DNA from: Amycolatopsis sp. FBCC-B4732
GTDB lineage: Bacteria > Actinomycetota > Actinomycetes > Mycobacteriales > Pseudonocardiaceae
Direction: 5' to 3'
Assembly (NCBI RefSeq): GCF_023008405.1
Contig: NZ_CP095376.1
Location: 9,342,501-9,406,500, forward strand
Length of the DNA stretch: 64,000 nt
A program made the position numbers and the translations under genes. Positions 1-8,219 of this stretch are shown here, piece by piece (position 1 is the stretch's first letter; every line of letters starts with the position of its first letter). Under the pieces are notes generated by a model. That model worked only from the letters and a program-made list of their open reading frames with translations, had not been told where the DNA came from and searched no databases.

Positions 1-261
1 CCGGCGATGCCGACGAGCAGGGTGGTGCGGCGGCGGAGCCGGTCGGCCAGCCGCCCGCCGAGCAGCAGCAGGCCGCCGAACGCCAGCGTGTACGCCGAAA
101 TCGTCCACTGGCGGCCGGTGCCGGACAGGCCCAGCGCGCTGGGCCGACGGCAGGGCGATGTTCACGACGGTCGTGTCGAGCACGACCATCAGCTGGGCCA
201 GGCCCAGTGCGGCGAGCGCGAGCCAGCGGCCCGCGACGCGCTCCGGCGCGGTGGTGGTCAC
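1..261 (-). pseudogene. MFS drug exporter (DHA2-type), N-terminal part, frameshifted and cut by window edge
   Basis: Reading the minus strand from a GTG at 261 (an in-frame ATG lies at 291), the first ~35 codons give a typical DHA2-type start: a Trp-Leu-Ala hydrophobic helix, then LMVVLDTTVVNIALPSAQ, the classic motif of transmembrane helix 1. After about position 139 the frame is lost. The expected continuation (LGLSGTGRQWTISAYTLAF, helix 2, then LGGRLADRLRRR of motif A) is perfectly readable in another frame. The break falls in a 16-base perfect palindrome (129-144) with a CG run; two missing bases would explain it. It may be a real inactivating deletion or a sequencing error in a hairpin. 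The divergent TetR gene is its likely regulator. Confidence 0.6.
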
Positions 262-327
262 GGTGAACCCCGAGGTAAGCTGCAGATGCATTGCTAGTCG
301 GCCGTCAAGTAAGTTGAGGGGTGGAGC
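262..327. promoter_or_regulatory. Divergent promoter/operator region, MFS fragment and TetR gene
   Basis: Short intergenic stretch, less GC-rich than its surroundings, between divergent genes; a TTGACG-like hexamer is visible on the minus strand. Divergent TetR/MFS pairs usually share an operator here. No convincing palindrome was found, so this call rests on arrangement only. Confidence 0.3.
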
Positions 328-861
328 ATGGCCGGGCGACGCACCGACACGCGCGAACGCATCCAGCGCGTCGCGCTCGAGCTGTTCGCCGAGCAGGGGT
401 ACGAAGGCAGCTCGCTGCGGGAGATCGCCGAGCGGCTCGAGGTGACGAAAGCCGCGCTGTACTACCACTTCCGCACGAAGGAGGACATCGTCACGAGCCT
501 CCTCGAGGACTGGGGGACGGCGCTCGACGACCTCCTCGAGCGCGAAACCCGGCCCGAGGAGCTGCTCACCGCGTACGCCGGGCTGGTCGAAAGCAAGTTC
601 GGCCCGGTCATCGGCCTGGTGCAGCGCAACGCGACGGCGTTGAAGGCCATCGCCGCGGGCGCCGGGCTCGCGGACCGGATGCTCCGCCTCCACGAGCGGC
701 TCTGCGGCGGGTCCGACGCTCCCGAAGCGAGCCTGCGCGCGCGGCTCGCGCTGGTCGCCGTGCAGCTCACCAGCGTCGAAGGCGGCCCGGAAACCCCGCC
801 GGACGTCGCGCTCGCCGTCGGGCTCGACATCCTTTCTCCTGGTCGGAACGCGGACACGTAG
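328..861 (+). CDS. TetR-family transcriptional regulator
   Basis: 177 residues, a normal TetR length. Residues ~7-55 form the HTH domain: ERIQRVALELFAEQGYEGSS, then REIAERLEVTKAALYYHFRTKEDI, with the usual LYYHF recognition helix. The C-terminal ligand domain is not recognisable to a substrate class. The ATG is preceded by a GGGGTGGAG ribosome site. It is divergent from an MFS exporter fragment, which suggests it represses an efflux gene in response to a small ligand. The next gene, ispE, starts only 9 bases after its stop but has its own -10 box, so co-transcription is possible but not required. Confidence 0.85.
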   Translation: MAGRRTDTRERIQRVALELFAEQGYEGSSLREIAERLEVTKAALYYHFRTKEDIVTSLLEDWGTALDDLLERETRPEELLTAYAGLVESKFGPVIGLVQRNATALKAIAAGAGLADRMLRLHERLCGGSDAPEASLRARLALVAVQLTSVEGGPETPPDVALAVGLDILSPGRNADT

Positions 862-864
862 GCT
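859..864 (+). promoter_or_regulatory. -10 box for leaderless ispE mRNA
   Basis: TAGGCT ends 6 bases before the GTG start, placing transcription initiation at the start codon. No Shine-Dalgarno sequence fits in between. Confidence 0.5.
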
Positions 865-870
865 GGTCGG

Positions 871-1833
871 GTGCTCGCCGTAGTTCCGCCCCCAGTCACC
901 GTCCGGGTCCCGGCCAAGGTCAACCTGCACCTTTCGGTCGACGACCTGCGCGAAGACGGTTACCACGAGCTGGTGACCGTGTTCCAGGCGCTGTCGCTGA
1001 CCGACGAAGTGACCGTCGCGGTCACCGACGACCCCGGCATCGAGGTCTACGGCGAAGGTGAGGGCACCGTCCCGACCGGCCCGGAAAACCTGGCGTGGCG
1101 GGCGGTCGAAGCGCTCGCCAAGCACGTCGGGCGCACCGGCGAGCCGAAGGTCCGGGTGGTGCTGCGCAAGGGCATCCCGGTCGCCGGCGGCATGGCGGGC
1201 GGCAGCGCCGACGCGGCGGCGACCCTGGTCGGCCTCGCGTCGCTCTGGAACCTCGACGTCACGCGCGACGAACTGGCCGGGCTCGCCGCCGGCCTGGGCA
1301 GCGACGTCCCGTTCGCGCTCTACGGCGGCACCGCGCTCGGCACCGGGCGCGGCGAGCACCTGGTCCCGGTGCTTTCGCGGCACACGTTCCACTGGGTGCT
1401 GGCGTTCGACTCCGAAGGGCTGTCGACGCCGAAGGTGTTCAAGGAGCTGGACCGGCTGCGCGCGGCGGGCAAGCCACCGCGGATCGGTTCGCACACCCCG
1501 GTCGTCGAGGCGCTGGCCTCGGGCGACCCGCGCCAGCTGGCCCTCCTGCTCGGCAACGACCTCCAGGCGGCGGCGGTCTCGCTGCGCCCGGAGCTGCGCC
1601 GCACGCTCCGCGCGGGCGTGAACGCGGGCGCGCTCGCGGGCACGGTGTCCGGCTCCGGCCCGACGTGCGCGTTCCTCTGCGAAGGCGCCAACTCGGCGGT
1701 GGAGGTCGCCGCGGAGCTGTCGGGCGCGGGGGTGTGCCGCACGGTCCGCGTGGCCCACGGCCCGGTCCCGGGCGCCCGCGTGGTCGGCGGCGACGACGCG
1801 AACCGGCCGACACCGCCGCGGGTGCACGCGTGA
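871..1833 (+). CDS. ispE: 4-diphosphocytidyl-2-C-methyl-D-erythritol kinase
   Basis: GHMP-family kinase that phosphorylates CDP-methylerythritol in the non-mevalonate (MEP) isoprenoid pathway; cytosolic. The N-terminus [13 protein letters not shown] carries the conserved PAK(V/I)NL motif, with the substrate-loop DGYHEL at ~29-34. The ATP-binding glycine loop is [19 protein letters not shown] at ~101-119, and the third GHMP motif [13 protein letters not shown] is near the C-terminus. Length (320 aa) is normal. GTG start, apparently leaderless. It is the first backbone gene of the Rv1011-like block. Its stop overlaps the GTG of the next gene, so the ASCH gene is translationally coupled. Confidence 0.95.
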   Translation: MLAVVPPPVTVRVPAKVNLHLSVDDLREDGYHELVTVFQALSLTDEVTVAVTDDPGIEVYGEGEGTVPTGPENLAWRAVEALAKHVGRTGEPKVRVVLRKGIPVAGGMAGGSADAAATLVGLASLWNLDVTRDELAGLAAGLGSDVPFALYGGTALGTGRGEHLVPVLSRHTFHWVLAFDSEGLSTPKVFKELDRLRAAGKPPRIGSHTPVVEALASGDPRQLALLLGNDLQAAAVSLRPELRRTLRAGVNAGALAGTVSGSGPTCAFLCEGANSAVEVAAELSGAGVCRTVRVAHGPVPGARVVGGDDANRPTPPRVHA

Positions 1834-2237
1834 AGCACGCGGAATTCGCGTTCCCCGGCGCGCTGCGCGACAAGCTGGTCGCGGCGATCCTGCGCGGGGA
1901 GAAGACGTCGACCACCGGCCTGCTGGCCGAATACGAGAAGTACGGCGAAGAACTGCCCGTCGTCGGCGAGCGCGAGCTGATGATCGACTCGGCGGGCGTC
2001 GGCGTCGCGGTGCTCGAAACCACCGAGGTGCGCGTGCTCCCGCTGTCCGAAGTGGACTTGCGGCACGCGCTCGACGAGGGTGAGGGCTTCACCAGCGTCG
2101 CCGAATGGCGCGCGGACCACACGGACTACTGGCAGAGCGCCGAAATGCGCGCCGCCATGGAAGATCCGGAATTCACCGTGGACGACACGACGCAGGTCGT
2201 GGCGACGCGGTTCGTGATAGTGGAAAGGATCGGCTGA
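1830..2237 (+). CDS. ASCH-domain protein
   Basis: 135 residues. The GTG start overlaps the ispE stop in a GTGA arrangement, which fixes the start. It has the ASCH hallmarks: [18 protein letters not shown] near residue 15-32 (the GxKxxT lid motif), [12 protein letters not shown], and a C-terminal [10 protein letters not shown] strand. ASCH domains are RNA-binding, PUA-like folds; some members of this E. coli YqfB-like group hydrolyse N4-acetylcytidine. That activity is family knowledge and is not shown here. It lies in a tight run with ispE and an ABC-F gene (4-base gap). Confidence 0.8.
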   Translation: MKHAEFAFPGALRDKLVAAILRGEKTSTTGLLAEYEKYGEELPVVGERELMIDSAGVGVAVLETTEVRVLPLSEVDLRHALDEGEGFTSVAEWRADHTDYWQSAEMRAAMEDPEFTVDDTTQVVATRFVIVERIG

Positions 2238-2241
2238 GCGG

Positions 2242-4005
2242 ATGGCCAACCTGGTCAACCTGGAGTCGGTGAGCAAGTCCTACGGGATTCGCCCGCTCTT
2301 GGACGGTGTGTCGCTCGGGATCGCGGCCGGTCAGCGCATCGGCGTCGTCGGGCTCAACGGTGGTGGCAAGACCACCCTGCTGGAAGTCCTTTCCGGACTC
2401 GCCGAGCCCGATTCCGGGCGGGTGAGCCACGTCGGCGGCCTGCGGATGGCCGTCGTCACCCAGCGCACGGAACTGCCGGACGGCAGCACGGTCGGCGACG
2501 TCGTCCTCGAGCGCTACGGCGCCGAGCACGAGTGGGCCGCCGACGCGCGCGTCCGGTCCATTGTGGACGGTTTGGGGATCACCGCGATCGGGCTGGACAA
2601 GCCGACCGCGAACCTCTCCGGCGGCGAGCGGCGGCGCGTTTCGCTGGCCGCCGCGCTGACCGGCGAACTCGACCTCGTCGTGCTCGACGAGCCGACCAAC
2701 CACCTGGACGTCGAAGGTGTCCGCTGGCTGGCCGACCACCTGCTCACGCGCCGGATCGCGGTCGTGGTCGTCACGCACGACCGGTGGTTCCTCGACACCG
2801 TCGCGACGCTGACGTGGGAGGTCGCGAACGGCCGCGTCGAGCAGTACGAAGGCGGTTACGCGGACTGGATCTTCGCGCGCGCCGAACGGGCGCGGCTCGC
2901 GGCGACGGCCGAGGAGAAGCGGCAGAACCTGGCCCGCAAGGAACTCGCGTGGCTGCGCCGCGGCCCGCAGGCGCGCTCGTCGAAGCCGCGCTATCGCATC
3001 GAGGCGGCCGAAGCGCTGATCGCCGACGTCCCGCCGCCGCGCGACTCCGTCGAACTGCAGGCGTTCGCCAAGCGGCGCCTCGGCAAAACGGTGCTGGAGC
3101 TGGAAGACACGACGTACGCGGTGGGTGACCGGACACTGCTCGACCACGTCACCTGGCGGATCGGCCCGGGCGACCGGATCGGTCTGGTCGGGGTGAACGG
3201 CTCGGGCAAGACGTCGCTGTTGAAGCTGCTCGGCGGTGACATCGAGGGGTCGACCGGCCGCCGGATCGAGGGCAAGACGGTCGCGCTCGCGCACCTGCGC
3301 CAGGAACTCGACGACCTGCCCGGCGACCTGCGCGTGCTGCAGGCGATCGAGCAGGTGGCCGGCCGCGTGGTGTTCGGCAAGCAGGAGATGACGGCGTCGC
3401 AGCTGGGCGAAAAGCTCGGCTTCCCCCAAGCCCGCCAGTGGACCCCGGTCGGCGACCTCTCGGGCGGCGAGCGGCGCCGGCTGCAGCTGTGCCGCCTGCT
3501 GATGGCCGAGCCGAACGTGCTGCTGCTCGACGAACCGACGAACGACCTGGACATCGACACGCTGCAGCAGCTGGAGGACCTCCTCGACGGCTGGCCGGGC
3601 ACGATGGTCGTGGTCTCGCACGACCGCTACCTGGTGGAACGCGTCTGCGACACGATCGTCGCCCTCTTCGGCGACGGCCGCATCACCCACCTGCCGGGCG
3701 GCATCGAGGAGTACCTGAACCGCCGCTCGGCGGCGAAGGAGAGCACCGGCCCGTCCCCGTCCGCGGCGAAGGTGGAGGCGAAGAAGTCGGCGGCGGACCT
3801 GCGGGCGGCGCAGAAGGACCTCGGCCGCCTGGAGCGCAAGCTCGACCAGCTGCACGCGAAGGAGGAGAAGCTCCACGCGTCCTTGCTGGCGGCGGCGACG
3901 GACCCGGCGAAGCTGATGGAGCTGAACGCGGAGCTGAAGGGCGTGCAGGGGGAGATCGAGGACGTCGAGGCGCGCTGGCTGGAGACGTCCGAACTGCTGG
4001 AGTGA
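2242..4005 (+). CDS. ABC-F family ATPase (ribosome-associated, no membrane domain)
   Basis: 587 residues with two ABC cassettes and no transmembrane segment. The first Walker A is GLNGGGKTT (~37-45), with signature LSGGERRR near 125 and Walker B LDLVVLDEPTNHLDVEG. An inter-domain linker rich in Arg/Lys follows (~210-250). The second Walker A is GVNGSGKTS (~317-325), with LSGGERRR and VLLLDEPTNDLDID. The last ~80 residues form a charged coiled coil with LERKLDQLHAKEEKLHASL. This is the Uup-like ABC-F layout as in the mycobacterial relatives; such proteins act on the ribosome. Whether it confers antibiotic protection cannot be told from sequence. Confidence 0.9.
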   Translation: MANLVNLESVSKSYGIRPLLDGVSLGIAAGQRIGVVGLNGGGKTTLLEVLSGLAEPDSGRVSHVGGLRMAVVTQRTELPDGSTVGDVVLERYGAEHEWAADARVRSIVDGLGITAIGLDKPTANLSGGERRRVSLAAALTGELDLVVLDEPTNHLDVEGVRWLADHLLTRRIAVVVVTHDRWFLDTVATLTWEVANGRVEQYEGGYADWIFARAERARLAATAEEKRQNLARKELAWLRRGPQARSSKPRYRIEAAEALIADVPPPRDSVELQAFAKRRLGKTVLELEDTTYAVGDRTLLDHVTWRIGPGDRIGLVGVNGSGKTSLLKLLGGDIEGSTGRRIEGKTVALAHLRQELDDLPGDLRVLQAIEQVAGRVVFGKQEMTASQLGEKLGFPQARQWTPVGDLSGGERRRLQLCRLLMAEPNVLLLDEPTNDLDIDTLQQLEDLLDGWPGTMVVVSHDRYLVERVCDTIVALFGDGRITHLPGGIEEYLNRRSAAKESTGPSPSAAKVEAKKSAADLRAAQKDLGRLERKLDQLHAKEEKLHASLLAAATDPAKLMELNAELKGVQGEIEDVEARWLETSELLE

Positions 4006-4017
4006 CACGCCTGCCAG

Positions 4018-4023
4018 TAATGT
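4018..4023 (+). promoter_or_regulatory. -10 box for leaderless acyl-AMP ligase mRNA
   Basis: TAATGT followed by 7 bases and then the ATG at 4031. No ribosome-binding sequence is present between them. Confidence 0.45.
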
Positions 4024-4030
4024 CTGCCTC

Positions 4031-5719
4031 ATGAGCAGGTTCGTGGACACGCTCGTCGCCACCGCGGCGGGGCGGGGTCAGCAGCGTGGCATGGTCACCG
4101 GGGAGCCCAAGGAGCCGGTTCGGCGGACCTGGGGCGAGGTGCACGAAGAAGCCCGGCGGATCGCCGGCGGGCTGGTCGCCAACGGCTTTCAGCGGGGTGC
4201 CGCCGTTGCGGTGCTGGCCGCGGCGCCGGTGCTGATCGCGCCGACCGTGCAGGCCGTTTGGCTGGCCGGGGGCAGCGTCACCATGCTGCACCAGCCGACG
4301 CCGCGGACCGATCTCGCCGAGTGGGCCGAGGACACCGTGCGGGTGCTCGGGATGATCGGGTCGAACCTGGTGCTGCTGGGCGAGCCGTTCGACCAGCTCG
4401 CGCCGGTGCTGGCCGAAAAGGGCATCGGCTACCGGCTGATCAGCGATCTCGCCGGCGCCGAGCCGCTGGAAGACGTCGTCGTCACCGATGAAGGCGAAAC
4501 CGCGCTGCTGCAGCTGACCAGTGGCTCCACCGCCGACCCGAAGGCCGTGCGGATCACCTACGGCAACCTGTACTCCAACGTCAAGGCCATGGTCGACCGC
4601 GCGGAGTTCGACTTCGACGTCGACGTGATGGTGTCCTGGCTGCCGACCTTCCACGACATGGGCATGGTCGGCTTCCTGACCGTGCCGATGACCTTCGGCG
4701 TCGAGCTGGTCAAGATCACGCCGGTCGAGTTCCTGTCGGGCCCGCTGATCTGGCCCCAGCTGATCACCAAGTACCACGGCACCACGACGGCGGCGCCGAA
4801 CTTCGCCTACGCCATCGTCGGGCGCCGGATGGCCCGCGTCGACGACGACAACGAGTACGACCTCTCGAAGCTGCGCATCGCCCTCAACGGCGCCGAGCCC
4901 ATCGACGAGACCGCCGTCCAGACGTTCGTCGACGCCGGGGCCCGGTTCAAGATGCCGGCGGAATGCGTCTTCCCGGCCTACGGCATGGCCGAAGCGACCC
5001 TGGCCGTCTCGTTCGCGCCGCTGTTCACCGGGCTGACCCTCGACGTCGTCGAAGCGGACGCGCTCGAGGCGGGCAACCGCGCGGTGCCGGTCGCCGAGGG
5101 CGACCCGCGGCGCGGCACCGACGACGTCCGGTCGTTCGCGCTGCTCGGCCGTCCGCTGGACGGGCTCGAGGCGGAGATCGTCAACGAGGCTGGCGAGCGC
5201 GCCGGCGACCGCGAAGTCGGCGAGATCCGGCTGCGCGGCGAGGCCGTGACGCCCGGCTACCTGACGATGGACGGCCCGGTCGCCACCCAGGACGACGAGG
5301 GCTGGCTGAACACCGGCGACCTCGGCTACCTGGTCGACGGCCAGATCGTCATCTGCGGGCGCCGCAAGGACGTCATCATCATGGGCGGCCGCAACCTGTA
5401 CCCGACGGACATCGAGCGCGCGGCGACGTCGGTCGAGGGCGTGCGGGCCGGCAACGCGGTCGCGGTCCGGCTGGACGCGGGCAGCCGCCGCGAGCGGTTC
5501 GCCGTGGTCGTGGAGTCGAAGCTGGCGGGCGACGCCGAGGCGGAGAAGAACCTGGTGAAGCAGGTCTCGGCCCGGGTCCGCGACGCGGTCGACATGCGCC
5601 CGTACGCGGTGGTGGTGCTCCCGGCGGGCAGCCTGCCGAAGACGCCGTCGGGCAAGGTCAAGCGCGCGGCCACGGCGGCCCAGTTCGCGGACAGGATCAA
5701 GAAGAACGCCGACGCCTGA
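4031..5719 (+). CDS. Fatty acyl-AMP ligase / acyl-CoA synthetase family (Pks16-like)
   Basis: ANL-superfamily adenylating enzyme, 562 residues. The P-loop is LLQLTSGSTADPKAVRITY (~158-176); A5-type motif is FPAYGMAEATLAVSF. Later come WLNTGDLGYLVDGQIVICGR with the conserved Asp, then RRKDVIIMGGRNLYPTDIE, and a catalytic Lys in LPKTPSGKVKR near the end. It lacks an acyl-carrier domain. Its position between ispE and pth matches pks16 (Rv1013). It probably activates a fatty acid as acyl-adenylate for lipid or polyketide assembly; the acyl acceptor is unknown. It appears to start its own leaderless transcript and ends at a strong hairpin. Confidence 0.85.
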   Translation: MSRFVDTLVATAAGRGQQRGMVTGEPKEPVRRTWGEVHEEARRIAGGLVANGFQRGAAVAVLAAAPVLIAPTVQAVWLAGGSVTMLHQPTPRTDLAEWAEDTVRVLGMIGSNLVLLGEPFDQLAPVLAEKGIGYRLISDLAGAEPLEDVVVTDEGETALLQLTSGSTADPKAVRITYGNLYSNVKAMVDRAEFDFDVDVMVSWLPTFHDMGMVGFLTVPMTFGVELVKITPVEFLSGPLIWPQLITKYHGTTTAAPNFAYAIVGRRMARVDDDNEYDLSKLRIALNGAEPIDETAVQTFVDAGARFKMPAECVFPAYGMAEATLAVSFAPLFTGLTLDVVEADALEAGNRAVPVAEGDPRRGTDDVRSFALLGRPLDGLEAEIVNEAGERAGDREVGEIRLRGEAVTPGYLTMDGPVATQDDEGWLNTGDLGYLVDGQIVICGRRKDVIIMGGRNLYPTDIERAATSVEGVRAGNAVAVRLDAGSRRERFAVVVESKLAGDAEAEKNLVKQVSARVRDAVDMRPYAVVVLPAGSLPKTPSGKVKRAATAAQFADRIKKNADA

Positions 5720-5726
5720 CACGTCA

Positions 5727-5785
5727 CTTTCCCTATGAAAGTGCCGCGCCCCGGAGTCCGGAGGCGTCACTTTTCATAGGGAAAG
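5727..5785. terminator. Bidirectional hairpin between convergent genes
   Basis: Inverted repeat with arms 5727-5743 (CTTTCCCTATGAAAGTG) and 5768-5785, matching except for one inserted base, with a 24-base loop. Each arm also contains CTTTC...GAAAG, so small hairpins can form within each arm. It lies exactly between the stops of two convergent genes. It shares its core with the hairpins at 13473. Confidence 0.7.
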
Positions 5786-5792
5786 CTCCGCT

Positions 5793-6149
5793 TCAGCGCT
5801 GCTGGAGGCGTTCGGCGCGCAGGGTGGGCGGGGTGGCGCGCTCGGCCGTCGCCTCCGCCGGGGTGCGGGCGCCCGGCAGGTCGGGGGCGTGGCCCGTCCG
5901 CGTGGCGAGCTGGTCCTCCGCCGCGTCGAGGAACTCGTCGACTTCGCGTTCGTCGTAGCCGCGCTTGCCGATCAGCGGCTTCGAGAACACCACGTGGTGC
6001 ACTTCGGCGGCGGTCAGGTCGTCCTCCTCGGCGAACGTCTTGGCGATCCGCCGGACGAACTCGTCGACCTCGTGCTTGGCGTAGCCACGGCGGCCGATCG
6101 GGGCGTTACCGAAGGTGACCTCGGCGAGGTCTTCGGCGGTGAACGACAT
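5793..6149 (-). CDS. Small DivIVA-motif protein with two repeats
   Basis: 118 residues from the ATG at 6149, chosen because GGAG sits seven bases upstream; a longer frame to 6194 lacks a ribosome site. It holds two copies of the DivIVA N-terminal motif: [20 protein letters not shown] at about residue 12 and [20 protein letters not shown] about 40 residues later. Each copy has the GY(D/A)xxEVDxF signature that lets DivIVA/Wag31 bind curved membrane. The long C-terminal coiled coil of real DivIVA is missing; the tail is a short Ala/Pro/Arg-rich segment. Role unknown; perhaps a polar-growth accessory. It pairs with a similar gene just upstream (6319-6633). Confidence 0.75.
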   Translation of the reverse strand: MSFTAEDLAEVTFGNAPIGRRGYAKHEVDEFVRRIAKTFAEEDDLTAAEVHHVVFSKPLIGKRGYDEREVDEFLDAAEDQLATRTGHAPDLPGARTPAEATAERATPPTLRAERLQQR

Positions 6150-6318
6150 GCAACTCTCCGATTCCGGGGTTGGGCGGTGCGAACTGCCGTACACCGTCCT
6201 AGCCGGAGAACAGGGACCCCCGGAAGGGGCAGACCCCGAAGCTCACCCCGACGGGCGGCCGCCGTCCGCCTGTGAGTGAGCCGGGGTTACGCAGCGCTGT
6301 GTGGCCGGGTTCACACCG

Positions 6319-6633
6319 TCAGCTCCGGCCGAACCACTTCCGCGGCCCCTGCGGGCGCCGCTCCTCGGCCACCGGGCGCGGGTTCCGCAGCTCGACGAGG
6401 GCGGCCTCGGCCTCGTCGAGGAACAGGTCGACCTGGGCCTGGTCGTAGCTGCGCATGCCGACCGGCATGATCGTGAACTCGACGTAGTGGATGTCGTCCG
6501 CGGTCAGGATGTTGCGCCCGGACAGCGCCTCGGCGATCAGGTCGAGGAACGCGTCGACCTCGTCCTCGTTGTAGCCGCGACGGCCGAACCGGGGTCTGCC
6601 GAATGCGATCGCCCGGACTTCGTCGGGGGTCAT
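6319..6633 (-). CDS. Small DivIVA-motif protein with two repeats (paralogue)
   Basis: 104 residues. Repeat one is FGRPRFGRRGYNEDEVDAFL followed by an IAEAL helix; repeat two, FTIMPVGMRSYDQAQVDLFL followed by EAEAAL, is more divergent (SYD instead of GYD). The tail after ~85 is basic and proline-rich (EERRPQGPRKWFGRS), which could add membrane or nucleic-acid affinity. No coiled coil follows. It is co-directional with the paralogue at 5793-6149, 169 bases away, and with pth upstream (21-base gap). The two-repeat design is shared, so they arose by duplication. Confidence 0.75.
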   Translation of the reverse strand: MTPDEVRAIAFGRPRFGRRGYNEDEVDAFLDLIAEALSGRNILTADDIHYVEFTIMPVGMRSYDQAQVDLFLDEAEAALVELRNPRPVAEERRPQGPRKWFGRS

Positions 6634-6654
6634 GGCTTCACCATCCCACCCCTG

Positions 6655-7248
6655 TCAGCCCGCGTGGAAGGCGTTTTGCGCGGCTGCCAAGCCGGTGCCG
6701 ACGAGTGCCTCGGTCGCGTCCGCGCACCGGTCCACCTCGAACGGGAGCTCCTTGCGCTCGACCGTCGAGAAGTCCTTCAGCACGAAGTCCGCCGGGTCCT
6801 GGCGGCCGGGCGGGCGGCCGATGCCGAAGCGCACGCGGTAGTAGTCGCGGGTGCCGATGGACTTCGTGATCGAACGGAGTCCGTTGTGGCCGTTGTCGCC
6901 GCCGCCGAACTTCAGCTTCAGCGCGCCGAAATCGACGTCGAGCTCGTCGTGCACCACCACGACACCGGTCGGCGGCACCTTGTAGAAGCGCGCCGCGCCG
7001 ACCACGTGGCCACCGGAGAGGTTCATGTACGAGCGAGGCTTCACCAGCACGACGCGGCGGCCGGCCAGCCGTCCCTCGAGGACTTCGCCGCCGGTCTTGT
7101 GCGTCTTGAACTTGCCGCCGACGCGGGCGGCGAGCTCGTCCAGCACCATGAACCCGACATTGTGCCGGTTTCCGGCGTACTGGGGTCCGGGATTGCCGAG
7201 GCCGGCGAGCAAGATCAGCTCGCCGGCCTCGGGCAGGTCTTCGGTCAC
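6655..7248 (-). CDS. pth: Peptidyl-tRNA hydrolase
   Basis: 197 residues from GTG 7248; a TTG six bases earlier (7254) is the alternative. It hydrolyses peptidyl-tRNA released by stalled ribosomes, recycling tRNA; cytosolic and usually essential. The signature [21 protein letters not shown] contains the catalytic His, with the conserved Asn pair and Asp seen in [23 protein letters not shown] and [12 protein letters not shown]. It lies 21 bases behind rplY, the standard actinobacterial rplY-pth pair, and is probably transcribed with it. Confidence 0.95.
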   Translation of the reverse strand: MTEDLPEAGELILLAGLGNPGPQYAGNRHNVGFMVLDELAARVGGKFKTHKTGGEVLEGRLAGRRVVLVKPRSYMNLSGGHVVGAARFYKVPPTGVVVVHDELDVDFGALKLKFGGGDNGHNGLRSITKSIGTRDYYRVRFGIGRPPGRQDPADFVLKDFSTVERKELPFEVDRCADATEALVGTGLAAAQNAFHAG

Positions 7249-7269
7249 GCGCAAACGGTAACAGCGGAG

Positions 7270-7872
7270 TTATTCGGCGGCTTCGGCCGACTCGTCGCCC
7301 GCCTCGGCGGCCTCGTCGTCGGCCTCTTCACGCTGCGGCTCGTTGACGGCCACGACGAGCGACTCGGGGTCGGTGACCAGGGTGGCACCCTGGGGCAGCT
7401 CGACCTGGCCCGCGAGGACCTGCGAGCCGATCTCGAGGCCCTCGATCGAGACCTCGAACTGCTCCGGGATGTGCAGCGCCTCGACCTCGACCTGCAGGGT
7501 GTCGACGTCCTGGTTGACCAGGCCGCCGGGGCCGGGGTTGCCGGTGACGACGACGGGGACGTCGACGACGATCTTCTCGCCGCGCTTCACGACCAGCAGG
7601 TCGACGTGCTCGATGTAGTTCTTGAGCGGGTGCACGACGATGGTCTTCGTCAGCGCGAGCTCGTCGGAGCCCTCGATGGCGAGGGTGATGACGGCGTTGG
7701 AGCCGTTCTCACGGACGACGCGGGCGAACTCGATGGCCGGCAGCGCGAAGTGCCGCGGGTCCGAGCCGTGGCCGTACAGAACGGCGGGGATCTTGCCGGC
7801 GCGACGCGTGCGACGCGCGGCGCCCTTGCCGAACTCGGTGCGCGGCTCGACGGACAGACGTACCTCGGACAC
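7270..7872 (-). CDS. rplY: 50S ribosomal protein L25/general stress protein Ctc
   Basis: 200 residues, the long Ctc form: an N-terminal 5S-rRNA-binding L25 domain (~1-90, with [26 protein letters not shown]) and a C-terminal TL5 beta domain. The protein ends in an acidic Glu/Ala tail after residue ~180. The GTG at 7872 was chosen because AAGGAG stands upstream and [16 protein letters not shown] is the usual family start; an ATG 18 bases earlier would overlap this site. It binds 5S rRNA in the large subunit. A leader of about 200 bases precedes it. Confidence 0.93.
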   Translation of the reverse strand: MSEVRLSVEPRTEFGKGAARRTRRAGKIPAVLYGHGSDPRHFALPAIEFARVVRENGSNAVITLAIEGSDELALTKTIVVHPLKNYIEHVDLLVVKRGEKIVVDVPVVVTGNPGPGGLVNQDVDTLQVEVEALHIPEQFEVSIEGLEIGSQVLAGQVELPQGATLVTDPESLVVAVNEPQREEADDEAAEAGDESAEAAE

Positions 7873-8219
7873 GGTGTGGCACTCCTTCAAATCACGAACA
7901 TGGTGCGGGAGACAGCATGCTGCGGCGGGGATGCTTGCGTTTTCTGTTCAGGCGGTTGCGTTCGGCGGCGAGTTTGCGGGCGTGCACGACAGCCGGGGCT
8001 ACTCGAGCCGCCGCGTCGATCACGCCGGGCACCCCATCAGGGCCCCGCCTCGCCGAGACAACCTCAAGAGTGTAAACCAACCTCATCACGGTGGGTTGCG
8101 GCGGGGGCACCGACCAGGCTAGAACCCTCCTGAACCCCGGTGCGTGACGACACAAATCCGGTGGCGGGACTTCACCGGCCGAGGTGCACTCGGGCGCAGC
8201 GCAAGAGCGAGGGGCGGCA
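7873..8219. other. Intergenic region: long rplY leader and divergent promoters
   Basis: About 350 bases between rplY (reverse) and the lipoprotein gene (forward). On the minus strand a TACACT box occurs near 8074, which would give rplY a leader of about 200 bases. A 64-codon frame in that leader has third-position GC far below the genes around it, so I do not call it coding. No clear hairpin cascade or known riboswitch was recognised. Confidence 0.35.

Noticed and set aside
1..297. Plus-strand open frames at the window start
   Set aside because: They are antisense to the recognisable MFS exporter segments and carry no motif.
3683..5770. A 695-codon minus-strand open frame across the acyl-AMP ligase gene
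   Set aside because: Antisense shadow with no domain and no ribosome site; the plus-strand gene has all ANL motifs.
7892..8084. 64-codon frame in the rplY leader ending in a Lys/Arg-rich peptide
   Set aside because: Third-position GC is far below that of real genes here and there is no ribosome site. Read as untranslated leader.
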